DNA of 64,000 nt from DATARH01 sp036268425 (GTDB taxonomy: Bacteria > Pseudomonadota > Alphaproteobacteria > ATCC43930 > CGMCC-115725): assembly GCA_036268425.1 (NCBI GenBank), contig DATAUE010000006.1, positions 1 to 64,000 on the forward strand. Reading direction: 5' to 3'. Positions 9,201 through 17,167 of this stretch are shown here, one piece after another. The notes under the pieces were generated by a model. That model had not been told where the DNA came from. It worked only from the letters and a program-made list of their open reading frames with translations, and searched no databases. The translations under genes and the position numbers were made by a program. Numbering within the stretch: the first letter of the stretch is position 1; every line of letters starts with the position of its first letter.

Positions 9201-11181
9201 GGGCCGACAGTCCGGCAGCCAGCACCAGCCGGTTGAACCCGTCATTCTCGATGGCACCCGCCCATACTGCGACCAGCGCTTCCTCGAAGCAGATGCGGGT
9301 GGCAGGGGATAACGGCGCGGGGACGGCGCCGTCGCCGATCGTAAATTCATGCACCCAGACGGTGCGTCCATCGGTTGTATCGATGCGGAACGGCTCTTCG
9401 GCGATGATGCGCAGGCCGAGGTTTTCGAGGATCGGCAGCGTATCCGACAGGATCACCGGCTCGCCTGGCCGATAGAGGCGCAAGCCCGGAACATCGCTGT
9501 CGCCGCAGGGATGCAGCGAGGCGACCAGCGGCGCTCCTTCCAGTACCGCATCGATCCGGTCGAGATCGGCGAGCGCCTGCGCCGGCAGCGTGCGCTCCTG
9601 ATACCCGGCGGGGAAGGGTCGCAAGCGATGCAGACGCTCGCGCCCGGCGCCCTCCCCGAACGTCGCCTCGGCCGCCACGGTGACGCGGTCGGACCAGGTT
9701 TGGCCGGCCTCGCTTACTTGCCGTTCCAAGGCGGTCATATCGACCTGCGGGACCGTGCCGTGCGTCACCCGGATGACAAACTGCACGCGCGCCAGCATGG
9801 AATCGTCGAAATGCGTGCGGAACTCGCTGACGGCGCCGGCAAAGGCGTGTTCGAGGATAGCGGCGATGCGCTGCCGCAATGCCGTGTCGTAACGGTCGCG
9901 CGGAACGTAGACGAGGCAGGAAACATAGCGGTCGAGCCGGTCGCGCCGGACAAAAAGGGCGATACGCTGGCGCTCCTGCAGATCGAGAATGCCGGTGGCG
10001 GTGTCGATCAGTTCGTGTTCCGAAATCTGGAACAAATCGTCCCGCGGAAAGGTCTCGAGAATATGCAGGAGGGCCTTGCCGTCATGGCTGTCGGGCGCTA
10101 ACCCGGCGCGCTCGATCGTGCGCCGCACCTTCTGCCGCAGCAGCGGGATCGCGTGCGTGCTGCGGCTGTAGGCCAGCGAGGTGAACAAGCCGACAAACAG
10201 TCTTACGGCGACGACCTCGCCGGCGGCGTCGAAGCGGCGGATGCCGATCGCGTCCATATGCGCGGCGCGATGCACCGTGGCGCGCTTGTCGGTTTTGGCG
10301 ATGATCAGCAATTCGCGGCGGCGCACGAACTGCCGCACGTCGGGCGGCAGATCGTCAAGATCGCGCAGGCCGCCGAACGCCTTGTGCGTGCTGTCGGTCA
10401 GGATCCCGAGCGGGGCGCGCCCCGCCAATTCGCCCTCGGCCTCGGCCGCAGCCGGAAAGGCATATTCCCGGAACCCGAGATAGGTGAAATTGTCGTCGTC
10501 GAGCCAGCGCAGGAAATCGAGGCTTTCGGCAATCTCTGCGGGCGGCAGCAGCGGCGGACGGCGCACAATGTTGCCGGCGATTTCCTGCAAGGTCCGGCGC
10601 ATCGCCGGCCAATCCATGACGGCGCTGCGTGTATCGGCCAGCACCACAGCGATATCGGCCGCCAGCCGCTCGCGGGCGGCCGCGTCGGGTTCGCGCGTCA
10701 CCTCGATCTGCATCCAGGACTCGCGCCACCCCTCTCCGGGATCAGCGAGGGCCGCGACGATGCCCCCGATATCACGTTCGACATCGAGGATCGGGTGGAT
10801 GACGAGGCGGACTTCACGGCCGCTTTGGTTGATCGCGGCGGTAATCGAATCGACCAAAAACGGCATGTCGTCATTGACGATCTCGACGATCGTACTCGGT
10901 GACTCCCAGCCATCGGCGTCGGAATCAGGATTATAGACGCGCAGCTTCGCCTCTCCTGAGCCGCGGCTGCCGGCAAAGCGCCACAAGGCGCCGGCGGCGC
11001 CGGCCAGACTCTCCGGGCTGCGCGCACTGACATCGCGCGGCGGAACATGCTCGTAAAGTTTGGTGATAAAGCGGTGCAACGGTGTTGGTTGATGCGCCGA
11101 TCCGATGTCGGTTGGCGGATCGGCGAGTTGTTGCGCTTCGCTGATCAGATCGGCTTTGCTTGCCTCGGATGTGCTTGTCAC
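6295..11181 (-). CDS. gdhB: NAD-specific glutamate dehydrogenase, large 180-kDa class
   Basis: Catabolic L-glutamate dehydrogenase (glutamate + NAD+ to 2-oxoglutarate + ammonium), cytosolic, about 1,628 residues, right for the alphaproteobacterial L_180 class. The long N-terminal region contains ACT-like regulatory segments. The catalytic core includes GKVARGGIRWSDRKEDFRTE (near residue 805) and VIVPVGSKGGF, with the substrate-binding lysines characteristic of Bac_GDH. The longest open frame runs to 11457, but the family N-terminus and composition point to the GTG at 11181, preceded by a GGGCAGG-like site; the upstream part is Arg-rich and not protein-like. The gene is divergent from the CHASE2 cyclase across 192 bp, which must hold both promoters. 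Confidence 0.93.
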   Translation of the reverse strand: MTSTSEASKADLISEAQQLADPPTDIGSAHQPTPLHRFITKLYEHVPPRDVSARSPESLAGAAGALWRFAGSRGSGEAKLRVYNPDSDADGWESPSTIVEIVNDDMPFLVDSITAAINQSGREVRLVIHPILDVERDIGGIVAALADPGEGWRESWMQIEVTREPDAAARERLAADIAVVLADTRSAVMDWPAMRRTLQEIAGNIVRRPPLLPPAEIAESLDFLRWLDDDNFTYLGFREYAFPAAAEAEGELAGRAPLGILTDSTHKAFGGLRDLDDLPPDVRQFVRRRELLIIAKTDKRATVHRAAHMDAIGIRRFDAAGEVVAVRLFVGLFTSLAYSRSTHAIPLLRQKVRRTIERAGLAPDSHDGKALLHILETFPRDDLFQISEHELIDTATGILDLQERQRIALFVRRDRLDRYVSCLVYVPRDRYDTALRQRIAAILEHAFAGAVSEFRTHFDDSMLARVQFVIRVTHGTVPQVDMTALERQVSEAGQTWSDRVTVAAEATFGEGAGRERLHRLRPFPAGYQERTLPAQALADLDRIDAVLEGAPLVASLHPCGDSDVPGLRLYRPGEPVILSDTLPILENLGLRIIAEEPFRIDTTDGRTVWVHEFTIGDGAVPAPLSPATRICFEEALVAVWAGAIENDGFNRLVLAAGLSARQTTILRLYCKVQRQAGSTFSQNYMEDTLARHPAIARRLVQLFEIRFDLAGAEATSQATLAEIQAIDHMLDAVESLDEDRILRAYLTLILKSVRTNYYQTLPSGEPKPALAVKLASHDIDLLPLPRPLYEIYVYSPRTEGVHMRAGKVARGGIRWSDRKEDFRTEILGLMKAQTVKNAVIVPVGSKGGFVLKQPPIPGSPAYRETFAAEGIECYKILIRGLLDVTDNIATPENGESGEGAHAIIPPPSVIRYDADDPYLVVAADKGTATFSDTANEISQVYGFWLGDAFASGGSAGYDHKEMGITSRGAWELVKRHFRELGRDIQTSDFTVVGVGDMSGDVFGNGMLRSRHTRLLAAFNHLHIFVDPTPDAAHAYIERERLFHRPRSSWADYDPALISPGGGVFERSAKAIAISTEMKSVFGITQDHLTPAELVQVLLTAEIDLLFFGGIGTFIKAQSESHLDVGDRANDALRINGEAVRAKVVGEGANLGVTQRGRVAYALTGGRIDTDAIDNSAGVSMSDHEVNIKILLSGAIAAGALRHEDREPLLAQMTDDVAALVLRDNYLQGEALSVAEASGTASLDRQARLIRDLERAGRLDRALEFLPDDKALAARAAARRGLTRPELAVLLAYAKMSLDEELLASDLPNMPEYAGDLCDYFPAALRERFAAQISSHPLRREIIATVVTNDLINRAGLTFVHDMHAATGHESPEITRAYRIVREAFDLPGLWQQIEALDNQVPAASQTTMLREIAALIEHATAWLLRGNRLDSGTEIARFAPAVRHLAAAFPELLPASDRLVADRNSAQLTQSGVPAPLAQRIGQLVFLAAALEIADLAERSGEPLDRAAQTYYEAGARFALDEMRTAAYRLPTDTPWQKQAVETVIDDLFALQSDLAARALKPGKAANSGDDPIGAVAAWAAEQAAALAPAEAMAAELRGTAAPDLAMLVVASRQLRQVLGREERRLAD

Positions 11182-11373
11182 AGTGTCGCCTGCCCTTTTT
11201 CCCCGGCGGCGCCAGAGTCGCCGCTCGCCTCGGTGCGGACAAGTGCTTTCAATCGCGCGAAACGCTGGAAAAAACGCCGGCAGTTGACGATCATGGGCCA
11301 CCTGCCGTTTCTGCGCCGAGAGGTGAGCAATGGAGCGGGAAGCTGACCTTCTGCAGATGAAGGGCGCACCGCG

Positions 11374-13605
11374 TTGAAGCGTGTTCTCGCGTTCCTGCGC
11401 CGCGGCCTTGTCTACTGGGTGCCGCTGGCCCTGCTGGCGGCTGCGGCCAGTGCGCACTTGTCGCTGCCGCTGCTGTTCGATCGGCTATCGCTGTTCGCCT
11501 TCGACATCTATGAGCGCCAGTCGCCGCGTGCGACGCCGGACGATCCGCCCGCGATAATCGTCGATATCGACGAACGCAGCCTGCAGCAGATCGGGCAGTG
11601 GCCGTGGCCGCGTACCGTCATTGCCGAACTGATCCAAAAGCTCAGCGCCGCCGGCGCCGCCGTGGTGGCATTCGACATTCTGTTCACCGAGCCGGATCGC
11701 ATGTCGCCACAAATGCTGGTGAAGCAGTTGACGCAGGGCGGCGTCAGCGAGACGGAAGCAAAGAGCATACTTGCGCCGCTGCCCGACCCGGACCAGCAAC
11801 TGGCCGAGCAGATGGCCAAATCGCCGGTCGTGGTCGGGTTCAGCCTGGTCGGCAAGGGCGGCGGCTCGACGATCGATTTCAAAGCCGGGTTCAATGCGGT
11901 CGGCGCGCGCAATGAGAACCCCTGGCGCTTTGTCAACGCCTTTCCGGAAGTCGTCGCGGTACTGCCCGAATTGCAGAAAGCCGCCAGCGGCAACGGCTTT
12001 GTCAACGAACCCTCCGATTGGGACAATGTCGTGCGCCACGTGCCGCTGGTGCTGCGGCTCGGCAAAAAGCCGGTTCCCTCGCTGGCGGCGGAAGCGCTGC
12101 GGGTCGGCCTCGGCGCGCGCAGCTTCATCGCCCGTTATGCCGGCGCGCAAGCCGAGAAATCTTTTGGCCAGAATACCGGCCTCAACGCGATCGAGATACA
12201 GGTGCCGGACGCCAATACGCGCATCGACATCCCGACCGACGCCCGCGGGCAGGTCGCGATCCACTATGCCAAGCGTGATCCGCGCCGCTACATTTCGGCC
12301 GCCGACATCCTATCCGGTAAATTCGACCCCAAACGGGTCGCCGACCATATCATCCTGGTCGGCTCGTCGGCCGCCGGTCTCAACGATTTGAAGGCGACGC
12401 CGATCGCGCCCGATATGCCGGGAGTGGAGATCCATGCCCAGTTGATCGAGCAGATTCTCGGGCAGGATTTTCTGTTTCGCCCGGATTGGGGGCCGGGGGC
12501 CGAAGTCGTGTTTGCCGTGGTTGCCGGGCTGGTACTGATCGCCACGGTGCCGTGGCTCGGTGCATTCCCGAGCGCGCTGGTCGGCGGCATTCTGATGACC
12601 ATAGCGCTCGCGGTGTCGTGGTTCGCCTTCAGCCGCGGCCAGATGCTGATCGACCCGGTTTATCCGATTGCTGTGCTGGCGATGGTTTATCTGTTCAGCA
12701 CGCTGCTTAATCATCGCCTGACCGAGCGCCGCCAGCGCGAAATCCGTGAGGCGTTTTCGCGTTACCTATCGCCGCATTACGTCGAGGAGTTGGCCAAAAA
12801 CCCGGAAAAGCTGGTGCTCGGCGGCGAAGTTCGGCTGATGACGATCATGTTCTGCGATATCAGAGGCTTTACGACATTGTCGGAAGGGCTCAGCGCGCAT
12901 GATCTTGGTGTGCTGATCAACGATTTCCTGACGCCGATGACCGAAATCATCATGGAGCATAAAGGCACCATCGATAAGTATATCGGCGACTGCATCATGG
13001 CGTTCTGGAACGCGCCGCTCGACGACCCCGACCATGCGCAGAACGCCGTCGCCGCGGCGAAAGAGATGCGGGTCAAACTCGCGGAACTGAATGAGGCGTG
13101 GCAGGCGCAAGACCGGCGCACGCTGCACATCGGCATCGGCATCAATACGGGTGAATGCAGCGTCGGGAATTTCGGCTCGCACCAGAAATTCAACTACTCG
13201 TTACTTGGCGATCCGGTGAATTTGTCGTCGCGACTTGAAGGGTTGACCAAAATGTACGGGGTTGATTTGGTCATCGGCGAAGACACCGCTGAGAAACTCG
13301 ACGATCCCAGCCTGATCGAACTGGACCTTGTGGCGGTCAAGGGCAAGACGCGCGCCGTGCGCATCTTCACCCTGCCGCCGCACCAGATCGAGGCGCAGCA
13401 ATATCTGACACACCACGCGGCGCTGCTCGACGCCTACCGGCGGCGCGATTGGCAAGCGGCGCTGGGCCTGCTGGAAGACCCGGTGCTTGCGGCGGAGCAC
13501 GATATGGCGGGGCTGTATGGGCTGTTCCGCGACCGCATTACGCAGATGCAGATCGAATCACCACCGGCTGACTGGGACGGCGTCTTTGTCGCGCACGAGA
13601 AATAG
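11374..13605 (+). CDS. CHASE2-domain class III adenylate/guanylate cyclase
   Basis: Membrane receptor cyclase of 743 residues. One N-terminal helix (~12-30) is followed by an extracytoplasmic CHASE2 sensor domain (~35-365), three to four membrane helices (~380-450), and a cytosolic class III cyclase domain (~485-670). The metal-binding aspartates are in CDIRGFTTLSEGL and DKYIGDCIMAFWNAP. The substrate region NYSLLGDPVNLSSRLEGL has Ser/Thr at the purine-specifying site, as in bacterial class IIIb adenylyl cyclases. The start is a TTG with AAGGG about 10 nt upstream; no ATG is available in frame before the first helix. The ligand of CHASE2 is unknown. It stands alone, divergent from NAD-GDH. 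Confidence 0.88.
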   Translation: MKRVLAFLRRGLVYWVPLALLAAAASAHLSLPLLFDRLSLFAFDIYERQSPRATPDDPPAIIVDIDERSLQQIGQWPWPRTVIAELIQKLSAAGAAVVAFDILFTEPDRMSPQMLVKQLTQGGVSETEAKSILAPLPDPDQQLAEQMAKSPVVVGFSLVGKGGGSTIDFKAGFNAVGARNENPWRFVNAFPEVVAVLPELQKAASGNGFVNEPSDWDNVVRHVPLVLRLGKKPVPSLAAEALRVGLGARSFIARYAGAQAEKSFGQNTGLNAIEIQVPDANTRIDIPTDARGQVAIHYAKRDPRRYISAADILSGKFDPKRVADHIILVGSSAAGLNDLKATPIAPDMPGVEIHAQLIEQILGQDFLFRPDWGPGAEVVFAVVAGLVLIATVPWLGAFPSALVGGILMTIALAVSWFAFSRGQMLIDPVYPIAVLAMVYLFSTLLNHRLTERRQREIREAFSRYLSPHYVEELAKNPEKLVLGGEVRLMTIMFCDIRGFTTLSEGLSAHDLGVLINDFLTPMTEIIMEHKGTIDKYIGDCIMAFWNAPLDDPDHAQNAVAAAKEMRVKLAELNEAWQAQDRRTLHIGIGINTGECSVGNFGSHQKFNYSLLGDPVNLSSRLEGLTKMYGVDLVIGEDTAEKLDDPSLIELDLVAVKGKTRAVRIFTLPPHQIEAQQYLTHHAALLDAYRRRDWQAALGLLEDPVLAAEHDMAGLYGLFRDRITQMQIESPPADWDGVFVAHEK

Positions 13606-13805
13606 CGGTGGGGCTGTGCCGGCGGGCAGGCCGCGATTGGCATTTTCGACACAGCGTGCCGCGTTTATAGGCAAGAAAATCGAAATATGCCTTCATTGTT
13701 TGCTAATCCCTGGCAATAATAATCTGGGTATGAACGGCATAGCGCCGGCTCGTCTGGCGATGCCTGAGTGGAAGTAAGAATTTTGATTCGGTCCGGGAGG
13801 ACGCG

Positions 13806-14009
13806 GTGGCGGTCATGGAGTTCAAGGTCTGCCGGCAGGGGCGCGATGCACGTTGGGTCGTGCGCCTCGGCAATTCGCTTTACGGCTCCTACCTCGACAA
13901 GGAACAGGCCCTGCTCGATGCGGTAGAGGCGGCGCGCGACGCCCTGCAATGCGGCCGCGAGGCGCAAGTCTGGTTGCGCGAGCGCACGGACGCCGCCCGC
14001 ATCTTTTGA
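13806..14009 (+). CDS. Small hypothetical protein, DUF2188-like
   Basis: 67 residues, soluble, with aromatic/basic strands (MEFKVCRQGRDARWVVRLGN) followed by a helix (YLDKEQALLDAVEAARDAL). This strand-strand-helix pattern resembles DUF2188 or other small YqxX-like proteins; the family call is tentative. GGGAGG at 13795-13800 sits 5 nt before the GTG at 13806, supporting that start; an ATG at 13815 is also possible. Convergent with the hibernation factor. Confidence 0.55.
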   Translation: MAVMEFKVCRQGRDARWVVRLGNSLYGSYLDKEQALLDAVEAARDALQCGREAQVWLRERTDAARIF

Positions 14010-14174
14010 CGGATCCAGATCTTCTGACCGATCCAGCATTTCGGCGGGACGTCCAGGGCGCTACAGCTTGGGCTCCCGTTCACTCAAATCGTTAGTCATC
14101 TCGGCGTGAGCCAGAAGTTATCCGGCTGACACTAGCGCTTCCGCCGGGATCGGCTGTGCCGGGATGGCGCTATT

Positions 14175-14579
14175 TCAACGGTGCTCTTCGGCCTCATGCA
14201 TTTCCGATTCGGCCATGCCGCCGTCGTCATCGTGGGATTTGACGTCGCCGCGTAGCCGCTGCTTGTAGTCGATCAGACGCCGTTCGGCCGCCTTGAACGC
14301 GTTGCGTAGCGCAATCCCGGCATTGGGGTCGGTGAACCGATCGTGCGCGTGATGCGGCTCGTGACTGACCACGAGATCGTCACCCGGCACCCGCATTTCG
14401 ATGTGCACCTCATAGATGTTCCCCGATTGATGCCGGCGATGCAGCTGCTCGACGGACACCCGGCAGCCGATAAGGTGCTGAAACCGCCGTTCAAGCTTGT
14501 CGGTGCGGTCGCGGATCTCGACCTCGAGCGTCGCCGAGTTGGGCATGTTGTGGAACACGATCTCGACAGGGATATCCAT
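14175..14579 (-). CDS. HPF/RaiA-type ribosome hibernation (ribosome-associated inhibitor) protein
   Basis: 134 residues, short-type hibernation factor. The beta-alpha-beta-beta-beta-alpha core is recognisable: EIVFHNMPNSATLEVEIRDR, LERRFQHLIGCRVSVEQ and the C-terminal helix RNAFKAAERRLIDYKQRL. The family binds the 30S decoding/mRNA channel and stabilises inactive ribosomes in stationary phase. The acidic His/Glu/Asp-rich tail (SHDDDGGMAESEMHEAEEH) is not the ribosome-dimerising domain of long HPF. Start ATG 14579 has GAGAGG six nt upstream; the upstream extension of the frame has no support. Confidence 0.8.
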   Translation of the reverse strand: MDIPVEIVFHNMPNSATLEVEIRDRTDKLERRFQHLIGCRVSVEQLHRRHQSGNIYEVHIEMRVPGDDLVVSHEPHHAHDRFTDPNAGIALRNAFKAAERRLIDYKQRLRGDVKSHDDDGGMAESEMHEAEEHR

Positions 14580-14712
14580 TGCGTCCTCTCGCTGCGACAG
14601 CGTTTGGATACCGCGGCCAGGGTCGTTTCGTGCACGCGGCTCCAATAACCCCAACCCGCGATCGGCCGGTTTGTTCCGCGGTGTTTTGGGAACGCGATGT
14701 TTGGTCGTGCTC

Positions 14713-15885
14713 TCAGCGCCGGTCGATAAAGCTGCGGCCGATCAGCTGGCGGTGGATCTGGTTAGTGCCTTCCCAGATCTGGGTGATCTTTGCGTCGCGC
14801 ATCAGCCGCTCGACGCGATATTCCTTGATGTAGCCGTATCCGCCATGCAACTGCACCGCCTCGGTGGCGATGCGCATCGCGAGGTCAGAGGCGCGCATCT
14901 TCAGCATCGACGCCTCGATGCCGATATCCGACACGCCGCGATCGATCAAGCCGGCGACGTGCCACAACCATGCCTCGCACATCGCCAGATCGGTTGCGAG
15001 ATCGGCTAGCAGAAACTGGATGCCCTGAAATTCGACGATGCGGCGGTCGGATTGGCGCCGCTCGTTGATATAGGCGACGGCGTCCTCGAATGCGGCGCGG
15101 GCGATGCCGAGCGCATGCGCCGCGACGCTCGGGCGCGATTTGTTGAGTGCCGCCAACAGCAGCGGCAGCCCGTCGCCAGGGGCGCCGAGCAGATTGTCGC
15201 GGCTGACCCGGCAATCCTCAAAGGCGAGTGCCGCGGTTGAGGCGGCACGGTGCCCCATCTTGTCCTCCTTGCGCAAGACCACGAGGCCGGGCGTGCCCTT
15301 TTCGATGATGATCGCGGAGATCGATTTGCGCGCATCGTTGATTTCCGCCCATTTACCGAAGACGAGGTAAAGGTCGGCGACATCGCCGTTGCTGATAAAC
15401 GTCTTGCCGCCCGACACGACGACCGTGTCGTTGCCGGCCGGGGTAAAGCGGGTGGTCATGCCAGTGGCGTCGGAGCCGGCGCCCGGTTCGGTAATCGCCA
15501 ACGCCCCGATTGCCCCTGCCGCTATGCGCGGCAGCAGCCGCTGCTTTTGCGCCTCGGTGCCGAAATCGATCAGCGGCTTCATCGCATGAAAATTGGTCGC
15601 CCAGATGATACCGGTCGAAGCACAGGCGGCGCTGATCTCGCGCACGCAGGCGATGTAAGCGGCATAGGACAGGCCGGCGCCGCCATAGGCCTCCGGCACG
15701 AACATCGCGTTGAGGCCAAGCGCATTGATCGCGCGGATATTGTCCGCGGGAAATTCGCCAGTGCGGTCATATTCGGCGGCATGCGGCGCAATCTCATCGC
15801 GGCACAGGGCCTGCACGCTCTCAAGGAGCTGCCGCTCTTCTGACAAGAGCGGCGGCAACGCATCAAGCCGATCATAGACCTTCAT
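14713..15885 (-). CDS. Acyl-CoA dehydrogenase
   Basis: FAD-dependent acyl-CoA dehydrogenase of 390 residues, standard length. It introduces an alpha,beta double bond into an acyl-CoA and passes electrons to ETF. The N-terminal helical domain is followed by a beta domain (LAITEPGAGSDATGM, FAD/substrate loop) and a C-terminal helical domain with YGYIKEYRVERLMRDAKI and WEGTNQIHRQLIGR. The Glu in WEGT is at the position of the catalytic base of short/medium-chain enzymes. The open frame extends upstream, but it would overlap the divergent antitoxin, so ATG 15885 is chosen. It probably once formed one operon with the hydratase and ligase genes (17168-19629), now separated by an insertion scar. Confidence 0.9.
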   Translation of the reverse strand: MKVYDRLDALPPLLSEERQLLESVQALCRDEIAPHAAEYDRTGEFPADNIRAINALGLNAMFVPEAYGGAGLSYAAYIACVREISAACASTGIIWATNFHAMKPLIDFGTEAQKQRLLPRIAAGAIGALAITEPGAGSDATGMTTRFTPAGNDTVVVSGGKTFISNGDVADLYLVFGKWAEINDARKSISAIIIEKGTPGLVVLRKEDKMGHRAASTAALAFEDCRVSRDNLLGAPGDGLPLLLAALNKSRPSVAAHALGIARAAFEDAVAYINERRQSDRRIVEFQGIQFLLADLATDLAMCEAWLWHVAGLIDRGVSDIGIEASMLKMRASDLAMRIATEAVQLHGGYGYIKEYRVERLMRDAKITQIWEGTNQIHRQLIGRSFIDRR

Positions 15886-15933
15886 GGGTGAGCAGCGTAA
15901 TCTAGCTTGATCTGGACTGATAGGGCTCGATCG

Positions 15934-16305
15934 ATGCGAGAAGTCGGCGCCTTCGATGCCAAGAACAAACTGGGCCAGCTTCTCGACCTTGTCGAGCAAG
16001 GCGAGGAGATCATGATAACTCGGCACGGACGTCCGGTGGCGCGCTTGGTGTCGGCGGCCGGCCGGGTTGACCGCGATGAGGCTCGCGCCGCGCTGCGCCG
16101 TATCCGCGAGCGGGCGGAACGGCTGCAATCCGGGGCATTCGATTGGGAGGAGTGGAAGGAACTGCGTGACACGGGCCGGCCATTAGCGCCGTCCTCGACA
16201 ATTGCTGAAGGCCAATACTGCGGTCGATGCGGCGCGGTGCCCGATCTTTCTCTCTCGCGGAGCACGATGAGGCCGAGCACTGTTTTTTCCCGCACGATCG
16301 CTTGA
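15934..16305 (+). CDS. Phd/YefM (VapB)-type antitoxin with a foreign C-terminal extension
   Basis: 123 residues. Residues 1-50 are a typical Phd/YefM DNA-binding antitoxin domain (VGAFDAKNKLGQLLDLVEQG, EEIMITRHGRPVARLVS), followed by a charged helix and the toxin-wrapping tail ending near FDWEEWKELRDTGRP. After that the frame runs into a decayed acyl-CoA dehydrogenase fragment lying antisense, so the last ~40 residues are not antitoxin sequence. Normally a PIN/VapC or Doc/RelE toxin follows; none is present. Just after the tail another frame reads SAVLD before a stop, reminiscent of a VapC N-terminus. Whether the protein still folds or autoregulates is unknown. Confidence 0.7.
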   Translation: MREVGAFDAKNKLGQLLDLVEQGEEIMITRHGRPVARLVSAAGRVDRDEARAALRRIRERAERLQSGAFDWEEWKELRDTGRPLAPSSTIAEGQYCGRCGAVPDLSLSRSTMRPSTVFSRTIA

Positions 16306-16325
16306 GATCGATTTGCGCGGATAGT
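16187..16325 (-). pseudogene. Decayed fragment of a second acyl-CoA dehydrogenase
   Basis: The minus strand encodes a stretch colinear with residues ~175-220 of the intact acyl-CoA dehydrogenase at 14713-15885. RKSIS is followed, in another frame, by REKTVLGLIVLRERE (intact gene: EKGTPGLVVLRKED), and then in the first frame by KIGHRAASTAVLAF (intact gene: KMGHRAASTAALAF). Relative to the intact gene the DNA has one extra base and then one missing base, so the ends are in the same frame and the middle is shifted. A 16-base stretch (cgcgcaaatcgatctc on the minus strand) is identical in both. The fragment starts and stops abruptly and cannot be functional. Confidence 0.8.
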
Positions 16326-16412
16326 TGCCACCAACAGCCACTCTATCCCAGATAGTGCCGGGAGAGAATCGAGACGGCTCAATAGCTGAGCAGTCTATTG
16401 TAGGCCGTAAGC

Positions 16413-17057
16413 TCAAGTCGGGCTTTTCGCTTGAGGAGACTTCGGCTCCGACAGTTCGATTTTCACAACGATCTCGCCGGATAACCAACGCGATAACTGA
16501 GTTTGCAAGCTAGCTTGACTTTGTAATGCGTCTAGATCCGTGGGAAACGCCTTCACATCCATCGGAAATGCCATTTCTCCACTAAAGATTCTTGCAAGAC
16601 CTTTACGAATAATCTCCTGATCGCTCTCGATAGCAGCGTGACGCCGAGGCAAATAAAGTTCGCGGGAAATTTCGACCGAATTGAATTTATATCCGAGTGC
16701 CGTTCCCATTTTTGTCAGCATAATCTTAAGAAGTTCGCTTCTCCTTTCTGCCCACCTCCTAGGGTCTTCTTCTTTATCTCTATAGAGGTAATCGATATAT
16801 TCCTTCCAAGCATCAACCACTCGTTTAAACGATGCTCGTTTCCCATAAAATTCGATAGGGACAATATTTAGCGCTTCAACGTGTGCCGGTGAGAGCTGAG
16901 CGGCCCGAGTTGTCATTAGAACGCGGAAAACAGTAACTCGCCTCTGATGTCGTTCTCGGCTGCGCTCAATCCATTTTTGTGCCTGTACAGCAAGTATAGG
17001 GCCGAGGAGAGTTGCGATCACGATCGCAACGTCACCCGCTTTCCAGCCCCAGTCCAT
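16413..17057 (-). CDS. DUF6680-like protein with one N-terminal membrane helix
   Basis: 214 residues. A helix at the N-terminus (DVAIVIATLLGPILAVQAQKW) anchors or targets the protein; it is followed by a basic segment (IERSRERHQRRVTVF), then FRVLMTTRAAQLSPAHVEALN and a helical soluble domain with RRSELLKIMLTKMGTALGYKF. This matches what I recall of DUF6680, a family of unknown function found sporadically across bacteria. ATG 17057 is chosen because AGGGA lies ~9 nt upstream. Base composition is clearly lower in GC than the neighbours, and codons such as ATA, TTA and AGA are used, consistent with recent acquisition. The gene separates the enoyl-CoA hydratase from the acyl-CoA dehydrogenase. 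Confidence 0.7.
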   Translation of the reverse strand: MDWGWKAGDVAIVIATLLGPILAVQAQKWIERSRERHQRRVTVFRVLMTTRAAQLSPAHVEALNIVPIEFYGKRASFKRVVDAWKEYIDYLYRDKEEDPRRWAERRSELLKIMLTKMGTALGYKFNSVEISRELYLPRRHAAIESDQEIIRKGLARIFSGEMAFPMDVKAFPTDLDALQSQASLQTQLSRWLSGEIVVKIELSEPKSPQAKSPT

Positions 17058-17167
17058 CGATTGTTCCCTTCGCCACTTCGTCGCCCGAGCCCGGATCAAA
17101 TAGCGACGCCCCTGTGTTATTAACTATCAACTAGCGATCGATGTTTGTAGATAAAATATACAGTGGC

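Noticed and set aside
14010..14174. Short direct repeat (gaccgatcca-like) between the small ORF and the hibernation factor
   Set aside because: Only ~10 bp and imperfect; no hairpin or other structure supports a function.
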